DNA of 14,551 nucleotides from JBFXAM01 sp050184295 (lineage in GTDB: Bacteria > Planctomycetota > Phycisphaerae > UBA1845 > Fen-1342), in NCBI GenBank assembly GCA_050184295.1, contig JBFXAM010000115.1, positions 1 through 14,551 of the forward strand, in the 5' to 3' direction. The position numbers were made by a program, and so were the translations under genes. This document shows, in pieces, positions 7,814 through 14,393 of this stretch. The notes below the pieces were generated by a model. That model saw nothing but the letters and a program-made list of their open reading frames with translations. It was not told the DNA's origin and ran no database searches. Position 1 is the first letter of the stretch. Every line of letters starts with the position of its first letter.

Positions 7814-9069
7814 GACGTCACCGCCGCGACGCGGCGCGGCAGCAGCCCGCGCGACTCCGCGACCCGGCGCAGGTACCCGGCCGGGTTCGCCGCGTCGCGC
7901 GGCACGGCGGCGACACACTCGGCGAGCTGGGCGGCGCGTGCGTCGCTCGCGCTCGCCGCGGCGGCCAGCTCCGCGCCGAAGGCCTCGTCGACGGCGCACT
8001 CGTCGCGCGCCCGCGCGACCAGCTCGGCGACGCGCGCGGTCCGCGCCGCGTGGGCGGTGGCTCGCGCGTCGATCGCCGCGGTGCGGTCCGCGTGCTCGGC
8101 CGCCTCGCGCCGCGCGTCGTGATGCGCGACCCACGCCCGCACGTCGGGCCGGGCGCGCAGCCACGCGTCACGCGCGCGCACTGCGGCCGCGACGGCGTCC
8201 CACCGGTCGCGCGGGTCATGCGTCGCCTGGGCGGCGCGGACCGCGGCGTCCAGCCGCGCCAGCTCGGCCGCCGTCGCCGCGTCGGGCGGGGGCGGGGCGT
8301 CGGGGTCGGGCGCGCCGACGATCGCGGCGTGGCGCGGCGGTTCCGGCGGCGGGCCGGCCGCGCCGTCGTCGGACGCGGGGACCGTCGGTCCCACCCGTCG
8401 TGCGGCGGCGCGGGGCGTGTCCGACTCGCGGCCGGCGTCGATGGACGAGCCCCCGGCGCATCTTCCGGGGACGGGTCGACCGTCGACGGGCGGGGCGGTC
8501 TCGACGCCGTGCGGGTCATCCGTCGCGCGACGCCTTGCGCGCGCCGCGCGCCCCCCTGACGGATCTGGTCGTGACGGATCTGGTGATGACAGATCGTAGC
8601 GCGCCGGCGCGCAGGTACTGGCGTCTGGCGCGCAGGTACCGCCGTCCGGCGCGCAGGTACCACCCCCGCGGTACCTGCGCGCCGGCGCGTATGTACCACG
8701 GCCCCGGTACGCGAGCGCCGGCGCGCAGGCAGCGCGTGCGAGCACGGCGCGCAGGTCGTCGTCGGACCGGCCGCCGCGGACCACGTACACGGTGCTGCGC
8801 CCGCGGCGCGACGGGCCGTCACCGCGCGATCCGCCGCCGTCGCGCACGACGACCAGCTCGCCGGCGCGGCGCAGCGCGACGAGCGCGCGCGACACGTCGC
8901 CGACGCACCGCGCCGTCAGTCGCGCGACCGTCCGGATGCTCGGCCACGCCACGCCGTCGCGGTCCGCGTGCTGCGCGACCGCCACGAGCACGGCCCACCG
9001 CGCGCCGGTGATGCCGCGCGCCGCGCACGCCTCCATCGCCGCGCGCACGCAGTCATGGGCCACGGTCAC
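7810..9069 (-). CDS. Rep-like replication protein with N-terminal HTH and embedded origin-like repeats
   Basis: 419 aa from GTG 9069, overlapping the upstream gene by 17 bp. Residues about 15-100 form a helix-turn-helix of the type seen in phage and plasmid replication proteins: TGARWAVLVAVAQHAD-DGVAWPSIRTVARLT, then VSRALVALRRAGELVVVRD and STVYVV. Residues about 104-155 contain heptad-like repeats (GTCAPDG, GTCAPDA, STCAPAR), encoded by the iteron-like DNA. A long Pro/Ala/Arg-rich linker follows, then a helical C-terminal part with NPAGYLRRVAESRG, resembling C-termini of Rep proteins. No helicase or primase motifs are seen. The function is inferred from layout and HTH type; a pure transcription regulator is the alternative. 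Confidence 0.75.
   Translation of the reverse strand: MTVAHDCVRAAMEACAARGITGARWAVLVAVAQHADRDGVAWPSIRTVARLTARCVGDVSRALVALRRAGELVVVRDGGGSRGDGPSRRGRSTVYVVRGGRSDDDLRAVLARAACAPALAYRGRGTYAPARRYRGGGTCAPDGGTCAPDASTCAPARYDLSSPDPSRPDPSGGRAARARRRATDDPHGVETAPPVDGRPVPGRCAGGSSIDAGRESDTPRAAARRVGPTVPASDDGAAGPPPEPPRHAAIVGAPDPDAPPPPDAATAAELARLDAAVRAAQATHDPRDRWDAVAAAVRARDAWLRARPDVRAWVAHHDARREAAEHADRTAAIDARATAHAARTARVAELVARARDECAVDEAFGAELAAAASASDARAAQLAECVAAVPRDAANPAGYLRRVAESRGLLPRRVAAVTS
8557..8601. repeat. 15-bp tandem repeats beside the iteron array
   Basis: Two near-identical units, TGACGGATCTGGTCG (8557) and TGACGGATCTGGTGA (8572), then a degenerate third (8587). They lie inside the Rep-like gene and code for the SPDPSRPDPSGG segment. 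They are less GC-rich than the surrounding DNA, so they could be the melting region of an origin (inference). Confidence 0.7.
8606..8757. repeat. Iteron-like array, eight 14-bp units; candidate replication origin
   Basis: Unit GGCGCGCAGGTACC. Direct copies lie at 8606 (last base differs), 8627 and 8648, exactly 21 bp apart. An inverted perfect copy is at 8670-8683. A degenerate direct copy (12/14) is at 8684-8697 and a degenerate inverted copy (11/14) at 8706-8719. Shorter direct copies start at 8720 and 8746. Family knowledge: initiators of many phages and plasmids bind iterons spaced by whole helical turns, and some phages keep them inside the initiator gene. Origin function is inferred. 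Confidence 0.6.
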
Positions 9070-9358
9070 CCCCCGGCGGCGGGTCCGCCTGCGCGGCGGC
9101 GTGCAACCGCGCGATCGCGGCGTCGATGGCGGCCCGGTCCCAGCGCAGCACGCCGCCGAGCCGGATCGCGCCCGGTATCCACCCGCGCCGCGCCAGGTAC
9201 CGCGCCTGGCGCGGCGAGACGCCGAGCCGCTCGGCGACGGCGCGCGCGTCGATGAGCCGCGGCGCGGGATCGGGCGGCGCGGCCGGCGGCGGCGGGATCG
9301 GGGTGCGCCGCGACCGGCGCCGCGGCCGCGGCCCGATCGGCTCGTCGCGCGGGCGCAT
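9053..9358 (-). CDS. Excisionase-like small helix-turn-helix protein
   Basis: 101 aa. After a Pro/Arg-rich N-terminal third, residues about 43-93 form a MerR-like/excisionase-type HTH: LIDARAVAERLGVSPRQARY, then LARRGWIPGAIRLGGVLRW and a closing helix. Such domains occur in excisionases and in small regulators of phage replication modules. ATG 9358 overlaps the previous stop by one base (TGATG), which fixes the start; the longer open frame upstream overlaps the preceding gene and is rejected. The gene overlaps the Rep-like start by 17 bp, so the two should be coupled. Confidence 0.85.
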   Translation of the reverse strand: MRPRDEPIGPRPRRRSRRTPIPPPPAAPPDPAPRLIDARAVAERLGVSPRQARYLARRGWIPGAIRLGGVLRWDRAAIDAAIARLHAAAQADPPPGGDRGP

Positions 9359-9567
9359 CACGCAGCACCGCCTTTCGCCGCCGCCGGCGGCATGAACCGC
9401 ACGACGACCCCGAGCCGGCGCAGCTCGCGCAGCGCCTCGGCGGCACGCTCGTAGTCGCGTTGTTTTCTCGCGCGGTCGAGCACGAGGAACCACGCGCCGG
9501 CGTCGTCGCGATAGTCCGTCTGGGGTGGGGGGGCGGGCTGGGGTCGTCGCGTCTGGCGGGTGCGCAC
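9358..9567 (-). CDS. Small helical protein of unknown function
   Basis: 69 aa from GTG 9567, with GGAG 8 bases upstream. The N-terminal 28 residues are basic and Pro-rich. The rest is a charged helix (LVLDRARKQRDYERAAEALR) ending in RLGVVVRF and an Ala/Gly tail. It is the first gene of the replication module and ends in a one-base overlap with the next start. The frame extends to 9771, but that part covers a low-GC noncoding gap and lacks a better ribosome site. I recognise no domain. Confidence 0.65.
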   Translation of the reverse strand: MRTRQTRRPQPAPPPQTDYRDDAGAWFLVLDRARKQRDYERAAEALRELRRLGVVVRFMPPAAAKGGAA

Positions 9568-9709
9568 CGTGTCGTCTCCGTGTACTGGCCTCACCACATC
9601 GGGCCGGACACGACAGCGACGCGACACGCCGACGGGCGATCCGATCGGCGAAAACAGGGGTTTTTGAAAAATCGACGCGACAAAAAAGACGACACGATTC
9701 CGCCGGCGG
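9568..9709. promoter_or_regulatory. AT-richer gap before the replication module
   Basis: The gap upstream of the 69-aa gene. It holds the palindrome CCGATCGG (9641-9648) and three homopolymer tracts, T5 at 9661, A5 at 9667 and A6 at 9682, in otherwise very GC-rich DNA. The palindrome CCGCCGGCGG (9700-9709) directly follows the stop of the preceding gene. It probably combines the end of one transcript with the promoter or operator of the next; no clear -35/-10 pair is seen. Confidence 0.4.
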
Positions 9710-10363
9710 TCAGTCGCCTTCGGCCTCGATTCGGCCGTCGCGCTTCGAGCCGCGGGGCGGCGGCGCGCCATTCGAGCGCTTCAGGAATTCGCGTTTGTTG
9801 GAGCGCTGAAGCGTTCGCACGCTCACGCCGACGTGCCTCGCGAGCTGCGTCATCGTCCAGTCGGGATGATCCCGACGCGCCAGCAGCGCGCGGTCGATCG
9901 GCGCCAGTTCGTCGCTTCGGCCGCCCGCCGCTGGCGGCGCGTTCGTCGGCGCGCCCCGCAAGTCATGCTCCGCGGACCGTCGCCACGCCCGCAGGCAATC
10001 CAGCAGATCCGCCACGACGCGCGGCGGGTCCGGGTGCTCGTATCGCTCGACGGCTTCACGCACCGCGTCGCCGGCCCGCCCGGCGAGCCGTTGGCGCGAC
10101 AGCAGCGCTTTGCCGGCGCCGCCGCGCGGATAGCGCCAGTGCACCGAAAGGCAGTCCCACCCATCGACCACGTCATGCACGTACTCGACAGGGCGCGGAA
10201 TCCTCAGCTCGTCGGCGACTTCGCCCAGTTCGAAGGCGAGCGGCCGCGCCAGCGCCAACGCACGATCGGCGCGCGACGGGCGCGCGTCGGCCAAGTCACC
10301 CACGAATTCATCCAGCAAACGCAACCAACGCGCGGGCGCGCTCGGGGGCGGGCGCTTCGGCAT
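9710..10363 (-). CDS. DNA-binding protein with C-terminal HTH and RGSK-type tail
   Basis: 217 aa. The body (about 15-135) is helical with a conserved-looking patch WDCLSVHWRYPRGGAGKALL. Residues about 165-200 form an HTH: LARRDHPDWTMTQLARHVGV, then SVRTLQR. The C-terminus is PPPRGSKRDGRIEAEGD; I recall this PRGSK tail from planctomycete integrated elements (memory, not searched). ATG 10363 is chosen as the first start after the noncoding gap; an upstream extension lacks a ribosome site. It may act as an element regulator; a small-terminase role is possible but unsupported. Confidence 0.8.
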   Translation of the reverse strand: MPKRPPPSAPARWLRLLDEFVGDLADARPSRADRALALARPLAFELGEVADELRIPRPVEYVHDVVDGWDCLSVHWRYPRGGAGKALLSRQRLAGRAGDAVREAVERYEHPDPPRVVADLLDCLRAWRRSAEHDLRGAPTNAPPAAGGRSDELAPIDRALLARRDHPDWTMTQLARHVGVSVRTLQRSNKREFLKRSNGAPPPRGSKRDGRIEAEGD

Positions 10364-10501
10364 GGGGGGTTCTCGGTTTCGCGGTGGGCTTCTGGATCGC
10401 GAATCCCGCCCGGCGCCGAAGCTCACGAAGCACGCCGGGCGGGACCGAGAGATTCAGACCGCCGGCGGCCGCGGGCGCCGCCGGCGGGGGCGAAAGGAGA
10501 C

Positions 10502-11011
10502 TCAGAGTACGGCCGGCTCGGCGCGCAGCACGGACGGCGCCGCCGCGCCCGGCGACTCGACGCCGAGCGCGTGCCACCATCGGACCGCCCCGGCGCGACG
10601 ACGTTCGACCGCGTCGCGCGCGATTGCGGCCTGCTGCCCGGTGTCGCGCGTCCGGCCTTGGGCGAGAAGGGCCTGATCCTGGGCAGCTTTTAGGGCCGCG
10701 CCCAGCTCTTCACACCGCGCAACCAACTCGCGGTAGGCGCTCTTCGCCGCGGCCGCCGCGGCCTCGCGCTCGGCGATCAGCGCAGCGGCCTCCGCGGCGC
10801 GCTCGATTTCCGCGAGCGCTTCGGCGTCGGCGGCCACGTCCGCGAGCGATCGGCCCAGCTCGGCCGCGAGCACCTTGAGCTGCTTCGCGTCGCCGGCCTT
10901 GGGCGTCTCGCGCCGGGCGAGAATCTCCGCGTATTCGAGTGCGGCGGCCGCGCGGCCGGCCGCGGCCAGGTCGTGCAGCTCGGCGAGCAATCCGGGGGCG
11001 TGCTCAGGCAT
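10502..11011 (-). CDS. Coiled-coil protein of unknown function
   Basis: 169 aa, very rich in Ala, Glu and Arg, with long predicted helices from about residue 30 to 140 (for example AALIAEREAAAAAAKSAYRE). A Trp-containing patch (RAGAVRWWHALGVE) lies near the C-terminus. The start ATG 11011 overlaps the upstream HTH gene's stop by 8 bp, so both are probably translated together. No family is recognised; the helices suggest an oligomeric or scaffold-like protein. Confidence 0.75.
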   Translation of the reverse strand: MPEHAPGLLAELHDLAAAGRAAAALEYAEILARRETPKAGDAKQLKVLAAELGRSLADVAADAEALAEIERAAEAAALIAEREAAAAAAKSAYRELVARCEELGAALKAAQDQALLAQGRTRDTGQQAAIARDAVERRRAGAVRWWHALGVESPGAAAPSVLRAEPAVL

Positions 11012-11264
11012 GGCGGCGCCCCTCCAGGAAGGCCTCGACGGCGTCGATCGCGTAGTACTTCCGCCAGCCGACGAAGACCGGCGGCAGCTCGCCGCGCAGG
11101 TTCCACAGCTCGCCGGGCGTCACCTTCAGCAGGACCGCCACGTCGCGCGCGTGCAACAGCCCGCGCGGCGCCGTCGGCACGTACTCCGCGCGGATCGGCC
11201 CGCCGCTGTCGCTCTGCTTGATGCGCACTTGCCCGCGGGACAGATTCTGAAACGTCGTTGCCAC
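11004..11264 (-). CDS. Small helix-turn-helix (excisionase-like) protein
   Basis: 86 aa. Residues about 36-82 look like a MerR-type/HTH_17 DNA-binding domain: LLHARDVAVLLKVTPGELWN followed by VFVGWRKYYAIDAVEAFLEG, where a short wing precedes the last helix. The first 35 residues are polar. This is the second domain of this general type in the element (the other is at 9053-9358), so one may serve excision and the other replication or transcription. GGAGAT lies about 9-11 bases before the ATG. Confidence 0.85.
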   Translation of the reverse strand: MATTFQNLSRGQVRIKQSDSGGPIRAEYVPTAPRGLLHARDVAVLLKVTPGELWNLRGELPPVFVGWRKYYAIDAVEAFLEGRRHA

Positions 11265-11641
11265 CTCCGAATCTCCTTCCGGCGCCTCTCTGGCGCCTCA
11301 ATCGTACCCTGTCGTCGTGACGCCGGCCCGCGCGTGCGAGCCGAGCCTGAATCGTTCGCCGCTCCGGGGGCGGCGGGTGCGGACCCAAAAATCCGCGGCG
11401 CGCATTCCCGCCCGCCGCGGGCGCTGACACCCGCGAACCGCGCACGCCCCGTTTTCCCTGTCCCGGCGGGCGATCCGACCGCCGATCGCCGCTCCGGGGG
11501 CGGCGGGTGGGGCGTGGGGCGGTGGGGCGTGGGGCGGTGGGGCCCCAAAAAACCGCGGCACACATTCCCCCAAACCCCGGGCCGATTTACCCGCAGCTTG
11601 GGGGGGGGCGTGGGAAGGACCCGTCGGTTTTTCGGCTCGGG
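11265..11641. other. 377-bp noncoding, repeat-rich block
   Basis: There is no credible gene. It contains a two-copy imperfect repeat: a 23-bp identical part at 11357-11379 and 11487-11509 that includes the inverted repeat CGCCGC/GCGGCG, and a second matching part, CCCAAAAATCCGCGG at 11384 versus CCCAAAAAACCGCGG at 11544, each running on into ATTCCC. Between the two parts the second copy carries a 15-bp G-rich tandem repeat. It separates the coiled-coil gene (stop 11642) from the HTH gene (start 11264), so it may hold a terminator, a promoter or a cis-acting site. Confidence 0.6.
11509..11544. repeat. G-rich 15-bp tandem repeat
   Basis: Unit GGGGCGTGGGGCGGT at 11509-11523 and 11524-11538, followed by GGGGCC. 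It has five or more runs of four G at short spacing on the plus strand, so it is able in principle to form a G-quadruplex. Confidence 0.75.
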
Positions 11642-12775
11642 TCACAGCGCGAATCCCCGCTGCTGGGGCGGCCGCCGGCTCAGTTCGACGATGGTCTGTC
11701 GGATGCGCTCGACGGCGTCGCGCAGGTCCTTCGTCTGTTCCCGGATTGCTCGGGGAAGGGAATCCGCCGTTGTGCTCGCGGCCAGCCCACGGAAGCGCTC
11801 GTCGACGACGACGGCTTCGACGCTTGGGCGGGCGGGCCGCTCACCGGCCGAACCGCGCAGCGTCTTCGCCAGCTCGCCGCGCTCCAGCTCGTCCAGGATC
11901 GCGCGTTGCTCGGCGTTCACGTCCTCACGGGCGCGCCGGTAGCGCTCGACGATTCGGATCTGCTGGGCCTCCAGCTCGCGACCGACTTCCTCCATGCGGG
12001 CCGCCGCAAGCTCGGCGGCGAGCGACTCTGTGTCGCTCTGCTGCTGGAGCTGGTCGCGCAGCGCGGCTTCGCGTTGGTTCGCCGCTTCGGCTTGTTCCTG
12101 CCGGGCCTTGCGTGCGGTTTCGGCGATCGCCTCGCGCTCGCGGGCCGCAATCTGCTGCATGCCGACGACGCCGATCGTTTGCTCCGCGTCGCTCATGCGT
12201 CGCAGCTCGGCAGCCGGCACGCCCTTTCGGGCCGCGGCGGCGCGCTTCTCCGCCAGGTCCGACAGCCGAAATTGCAACGCCAGCCGCTCGCGCTCGAAGT
12301 CGTTCACCGTTGCCGCGAGCCGGGCCTCGCGCTCGAGGTTCGCCGCCGATTCGCGGCCCGCGGCGATCGTCTTCGCGATATCGAGCGTGCGAGCGCGTTG
12401 CAGCTCGCGCATCCGTTCGGCGTGGGCTTCGGCGCGTTCTTCCTCGCCGGCGGCCACGTCGCGCCACAAATTCGAAAACGTGACGAGTTCATGGCCGATG
12501 ATGGGGATTCGCTCAAGCGCGTCGGCGGCCTGGGTCCATTCGCCGCGCAGCGCGTGCGCCAAGGGAACCAGCCCGGCGCTCGCCGCCTTGAAGCCGGCGA
12601 TCGCCGTCGCCGCCTTCACGGCGCCGCCGGCGAACCGTTCGAAGCCGCCGTCGCCGATCACGGATTGCCGAGCCGCACGCGCCCGGAAGTCGTTCAACGT
12701 CCGCTCGGCGGCGCGCGTGCCGTCTTCGACCTTGTTCCGCGCCGCAATCACGACTTCGACGAGTTTCTCAGCCAT
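11642..12775 (-). CDS. Long helical/coiled-coil protein, possibly tape-measure-like
   Basis: 377 aa from ATG 12775 (GAAAGGG about 7 bases upstream); it overlaps the upstream gene by 8 bp. It starts with MAEKLVEVVIAARNKVEDGT, similar in style to the N-termini of phage tail tape-measure proteins. A more hydrophobic stretch follows (about 48-75, AVKAATAIAGFKAASAGLVP), then some 200 residues of charged helix rich in Ala, Glu and Arg. The C-terminal part contains further helices. At 377 aa it is short for a tape measure, and no other tail genes are seen in this element. It may be a tail-related remnant or an unrelated structural or scaffold protein. Confidence 0.8.
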   Translation of the reverse strand: MAEKLVEVVIAARNKVEDGTRAAERTLNDFRARAARQSVIGDGGFERFAGGAVKAATAIAGFKAASAGLVPLAHALRGEWTQAADALERIPIIGHELVTFSNLWRDVAAGEEERAEAHAERMRELQRARTLDIAKTIAAGRESAANLEREARLAATVNDFERERLALQFRLSDLAEKRAAAARKGVPAAELRRMSDAEQTIGVVGMQQIAAREREAIAETARKARQEQAEAANQREAALRDQLQQQSDTESLAAELAAARMEEVGRELEAQQIRIVERYRRAREDVNAEQRAILDELERGELAKTLRGSAGERPARPSVEAVVVDERFRGLAASTTADSLPRAIREQTKDLRDAVERIRQTIVELSRRPPQQRGFAL

Positions 12776-12980
12776 TTTCGGCCCTTTCAGTATCAGCCGC
12801 GGACGCGGCCGGGTCCGGCCGGGTGACGGTCTGGAGTATCTCCAGGTCCCGCCGCCGGCGCTCCAGCTCGATGCGGTCGCTCCAGGTCTGCACCACGTCA
12901 ACAACGAAGCGCAGGTCGTGGATGCGCAGTCGGACGCCGACACCCACCAGCCGGACCAGCAGCCGCGCCCGCGCGATCAT
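12768..12980 (-). CDS. 70-aa protein of unknown function
   Basis: It starts MIARARLLVRLVGVGVRLRI and continues through HDLRFVVDVVQTWSDRIELE to a charged helical end. The first 20 residues are hydrophobic and basic (Leu/Val with Arg), possibly an amphipathic helix or membrane-associated segment. ATG 12980 overlaps the upstream stop as ATGA, and its own stop overlaps the next start by 8 bp, so it lies in a tightly coupled run of three genes. No family is recognised. Confidence 0.75.
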   Translation of the reverse strand: MIARARLLVRLVGVGVRLRIHDLRFVVDVVQTWSDRIELERRRRDLEILQTVTRPDPAASAADTERAENG

Positions 12981-13246
12981 TTGGTGCCCGCGAGTTCGTC
13001 GATTGCGTCGCACACTGCCGTGTCGAGCGCAACCAAACGAGCAATCACACCACAGCGGACACACGCGTCGCAATCATCGGAACGATCCCCATCGGCGAGC
13101 GCGCTCAGCAGAACGGAGCAAGCCGACGCGTCCAGGTGTCTGGCCGCAATACGCGCGATCAGCGCGCAGCGGGCGCAGCCGTCCGTCATCGGGGCGTCGG
13201 CGTCGGTCAGAGTCTCGCGCAGGGTCGGAGCTTCCATCGTGGTCAT
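12977..13246 (-). CDS. Small Cys-rich protein with internal duplication
   Basis: 89 aa. Two copies of one motif are seen: CARCALIARIAARHLDASAC (residues 24-43) and CVRCGVIARLVALDTAVC (62-79), sharing CxRCxxIAR and a later Cys. The paired CxxC motifs suggest zinc or another metal, but no His or Cys set of a known finger fits exactly. ATG 13246 is chosen because GAAAGAGGAT lies just upstream; an in-frame ATG at 13270 would overlap the preceding open frame. The gene starts 4 bp after the stop of the integrase tail that crosses attR, so in a circular element it would follow the integrase directly. Confidence 0.75.
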   Translation of the reverse strand: MTTMEAPTLRETLTDADAPMTDGCARCALIARIAARHLDASACSVLLSALADGDRSDDCDACVRCGVIARLVALDTAVCDAIDELAGTK

Positions 13247-13250
13247 GGGT

Positions 13251-13452
13251 TCATCCTCTTTCGGGGGCATGGATGAGCGCGAGCACGCGCTCGCGCGTCT
13301 CAGCGGGGAGATTCGGCCACGCGCGGAGCACTTCGGCGAGTTCTGGATCGCCGATTGTAGCGCCGCGCGCAGCGCGCTCGTCGGTGGGGTTCGGACGTCC
13401 GGGGCGCAAGTCGTTTCGGCCGCGGGCGCTTACGGAAGCGTCGCCGGCGAGC
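13251..13452 (-). other. Integrase C-terminal tail at attR (66 codons)
   Basis: This continues in frame through the att core (which reads MGVTGLEP) and ends at TGA 13253-13251. The last half, GDPELAEVLRAWPNLPAETR and on through ERVLALI, looks like a small helical module; I recall similar W-x-x-LP helical endings in planctomycete integrase-type proteins. In the present state it is fused to the second, truncated integrase. In an excised circle it would be fused to the complete integrase, giving about 471 aa. Confidence 0.6.
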
Positions 13453-13475
13453 GGTTCGAGTCCTGTAACGCCCAT
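13453..13475. repeat. attR core: right copy of the 23-bp integration repeat
   Basis: Identical over 23 bp to the end of tRNA-Val (5920-5942). The rest of the tRNA is absent here, so this is a duplicated integration core, not a second tRNA. An integrase fragment lies directly to its right, so it is probably also the left junction of a second, tandem element. Confidence 0.93.
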
Positions 13476-13905
13476 TCTTTCACTTCTAGACACGCTAGCA
13501 CTCGCGTTGATACGCGCGATTCCGCGAGAATCCCCGACGTTCTCGGTTTCGTCGTGCGCTCGCTCGCGCCCGTCCGCGTGCGTCCGCTGCAGCGCATTTC
13601 GCAGCGCTTCGCCGCCGGCCGCCGCCGCCTGAAAGTGTGCGTCGCGCGTCTGGAGGTAGTGCCGGGCCGCGATCAGCGGCGAATGCCCTACCCAGCTCGC
13701 GACCACGTGCGCTGGGAACCGGTCGCACCAGTCGGTTTCGCAACTTGACCGCAGCGCGTGAAACAGCCGCGGCCACGGCTTCAACCCGGCCCGCGTGATA
13801 ATCTTCGTGAACGTCGTGCGGAGATTCTGCCCATGCGACCGGGCCAGCCGCGGCGCGACCAGCTCCGCGCCTTCGGGCGCCGCATCGAACGCCCATCCCC
13901 CTGTG

Positions 13906-14393
13906 CTCTTTCGCCAAGTACGCGCGGCGTTGTTGGGGTGATTCTCGCGGGGATCCCGCGCTGTCGACGCTTCCCGCCGACGCTTGTCGGTTGCCGCGCG
14001 TACGCGCTTTGCCGCGCGCCCGCACGGCCTGGCACATCCTGAGGCGTGGCGCTGCAAGCGGGAGCCTAATTCGCTCGCTCCCCCGGCGCGCCCGTCGAAA
14101 AAACAACCAGGGCGCAGCTTGCGCTGCGCCCCGGTGCTGTCGTGTCAAAACTCTTCGATCGCGCCGGCCGCTGAGCCCTACGCTCGCGGCGTAGTAGTTG
14201 CCGCCGACGCAGGCCGCGCGCGACGCTAATCGCTGCGGCTTCACGCGCGCCCGTGCCGTGTGTGGCGTCGGCTTTTTTTTTCGCGCGAGCGCCGCGTATT
14301 GCGTCGGCCTTCGGCACACCAGCGGCGTGTGGGGCGCCGGCTTCACGCTCCCGAGCCGCCCTACCGCCGCGCCTTCTCGCTCCCGCGCCGCGT
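13906..14393. other. Noncoding stretch with short repeats between integrase remnant and the right-hand gene
   Basis: I support no gene here; the open frames lack domains and ribosome sites. It contains a minus-strand terminator (14098-14131). An exact 15-bp direct repeat, GCTGCGGCTTCACGC, occurs at 14232-14246 and again at 14399-14413 (the second copy inside the end of the right-hand gene), with a shorter version near 14338. A run of nine T starts at 14273. This fits decayed DNA where the missing N-terminal part of the second integrase was lost. Confidence 0.55.
14098..14131 (-). terminator. Rho-independent terminator
   Basis: The hairpin GGGCGCAGC / GCTGCGCCC (9-bp perfect stem, 4-base loop, 14110-14131) is followed on the minus strand by TGGTTG and then six T (14103-14098). 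It would end transcripts arriving from the right-hand gene before they reach the integrase remnant. Confidence 0.75.

Larger units (their letters stand above)
5920..13475. mobile_element. tRNA-Val-integrated element, about 7.5 kb
   Basis: Bounded by 23-bp direct repeats of the tRNA-Val 3' end, with a complete tyrosine recombinase at the left end next to the tRNA. It carries a Rep-like gene, several small DNA-binding proteins and small unknown genes, all on the minus strand. No capsid, portal, large terminase, relaxase or type IV secretion gene is visible. It could be a small integrative replicating element, a phage satellite or a reduced prophage; the sequence does not separate these. Confidence 0.85.
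13251..13905 (-). pseudogene. Truncated tyrosine recombinase (C-terminal half only) of a second element
   Basis: The recognisable part starts near 13905 (WAFDAAPEGAELVAPRLA) and includes NLRTTFTKIITRAGLKPWPR, the HALR box (catalytic His and Arg), VGHS (His) and the nucleophile region HYLQT. It then crosses attR into the tail ending at 13251. The N-terminal DNA-binding domain and the first catalytic Arg are absent. The frame stays open upstream to 14057, but that part matches nothing I recognise in an integrase. It looks like a deletion-truncated integrase from an element integrated in tandem at the same site, and should not catalyse recombination alone. Confidence 0.8.

Noticed and set aside
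10308..10433. Possible small gene (about 41 aa, GTG 10433) reading VLRELRRRAGF and ending inside the next gene
   Set aside because: The peptide looks mildly gene-like but it lacks a ribosome site, overlaps the following gene by 56 bp, and may be a GC-rich shadow. Undecided, not annotated.
13451..13475. A second tRNA at the right repeat
   Set aside because: Only the 3' part of tRNA-Val is present; no D arm or anticodon arm lies upstream.
14255..14281. Plus-strand terminator before the T9 run
   Set aside because: The only possible stem is 4 bp with a 10-base loop, and no plus-strand gene ends there.
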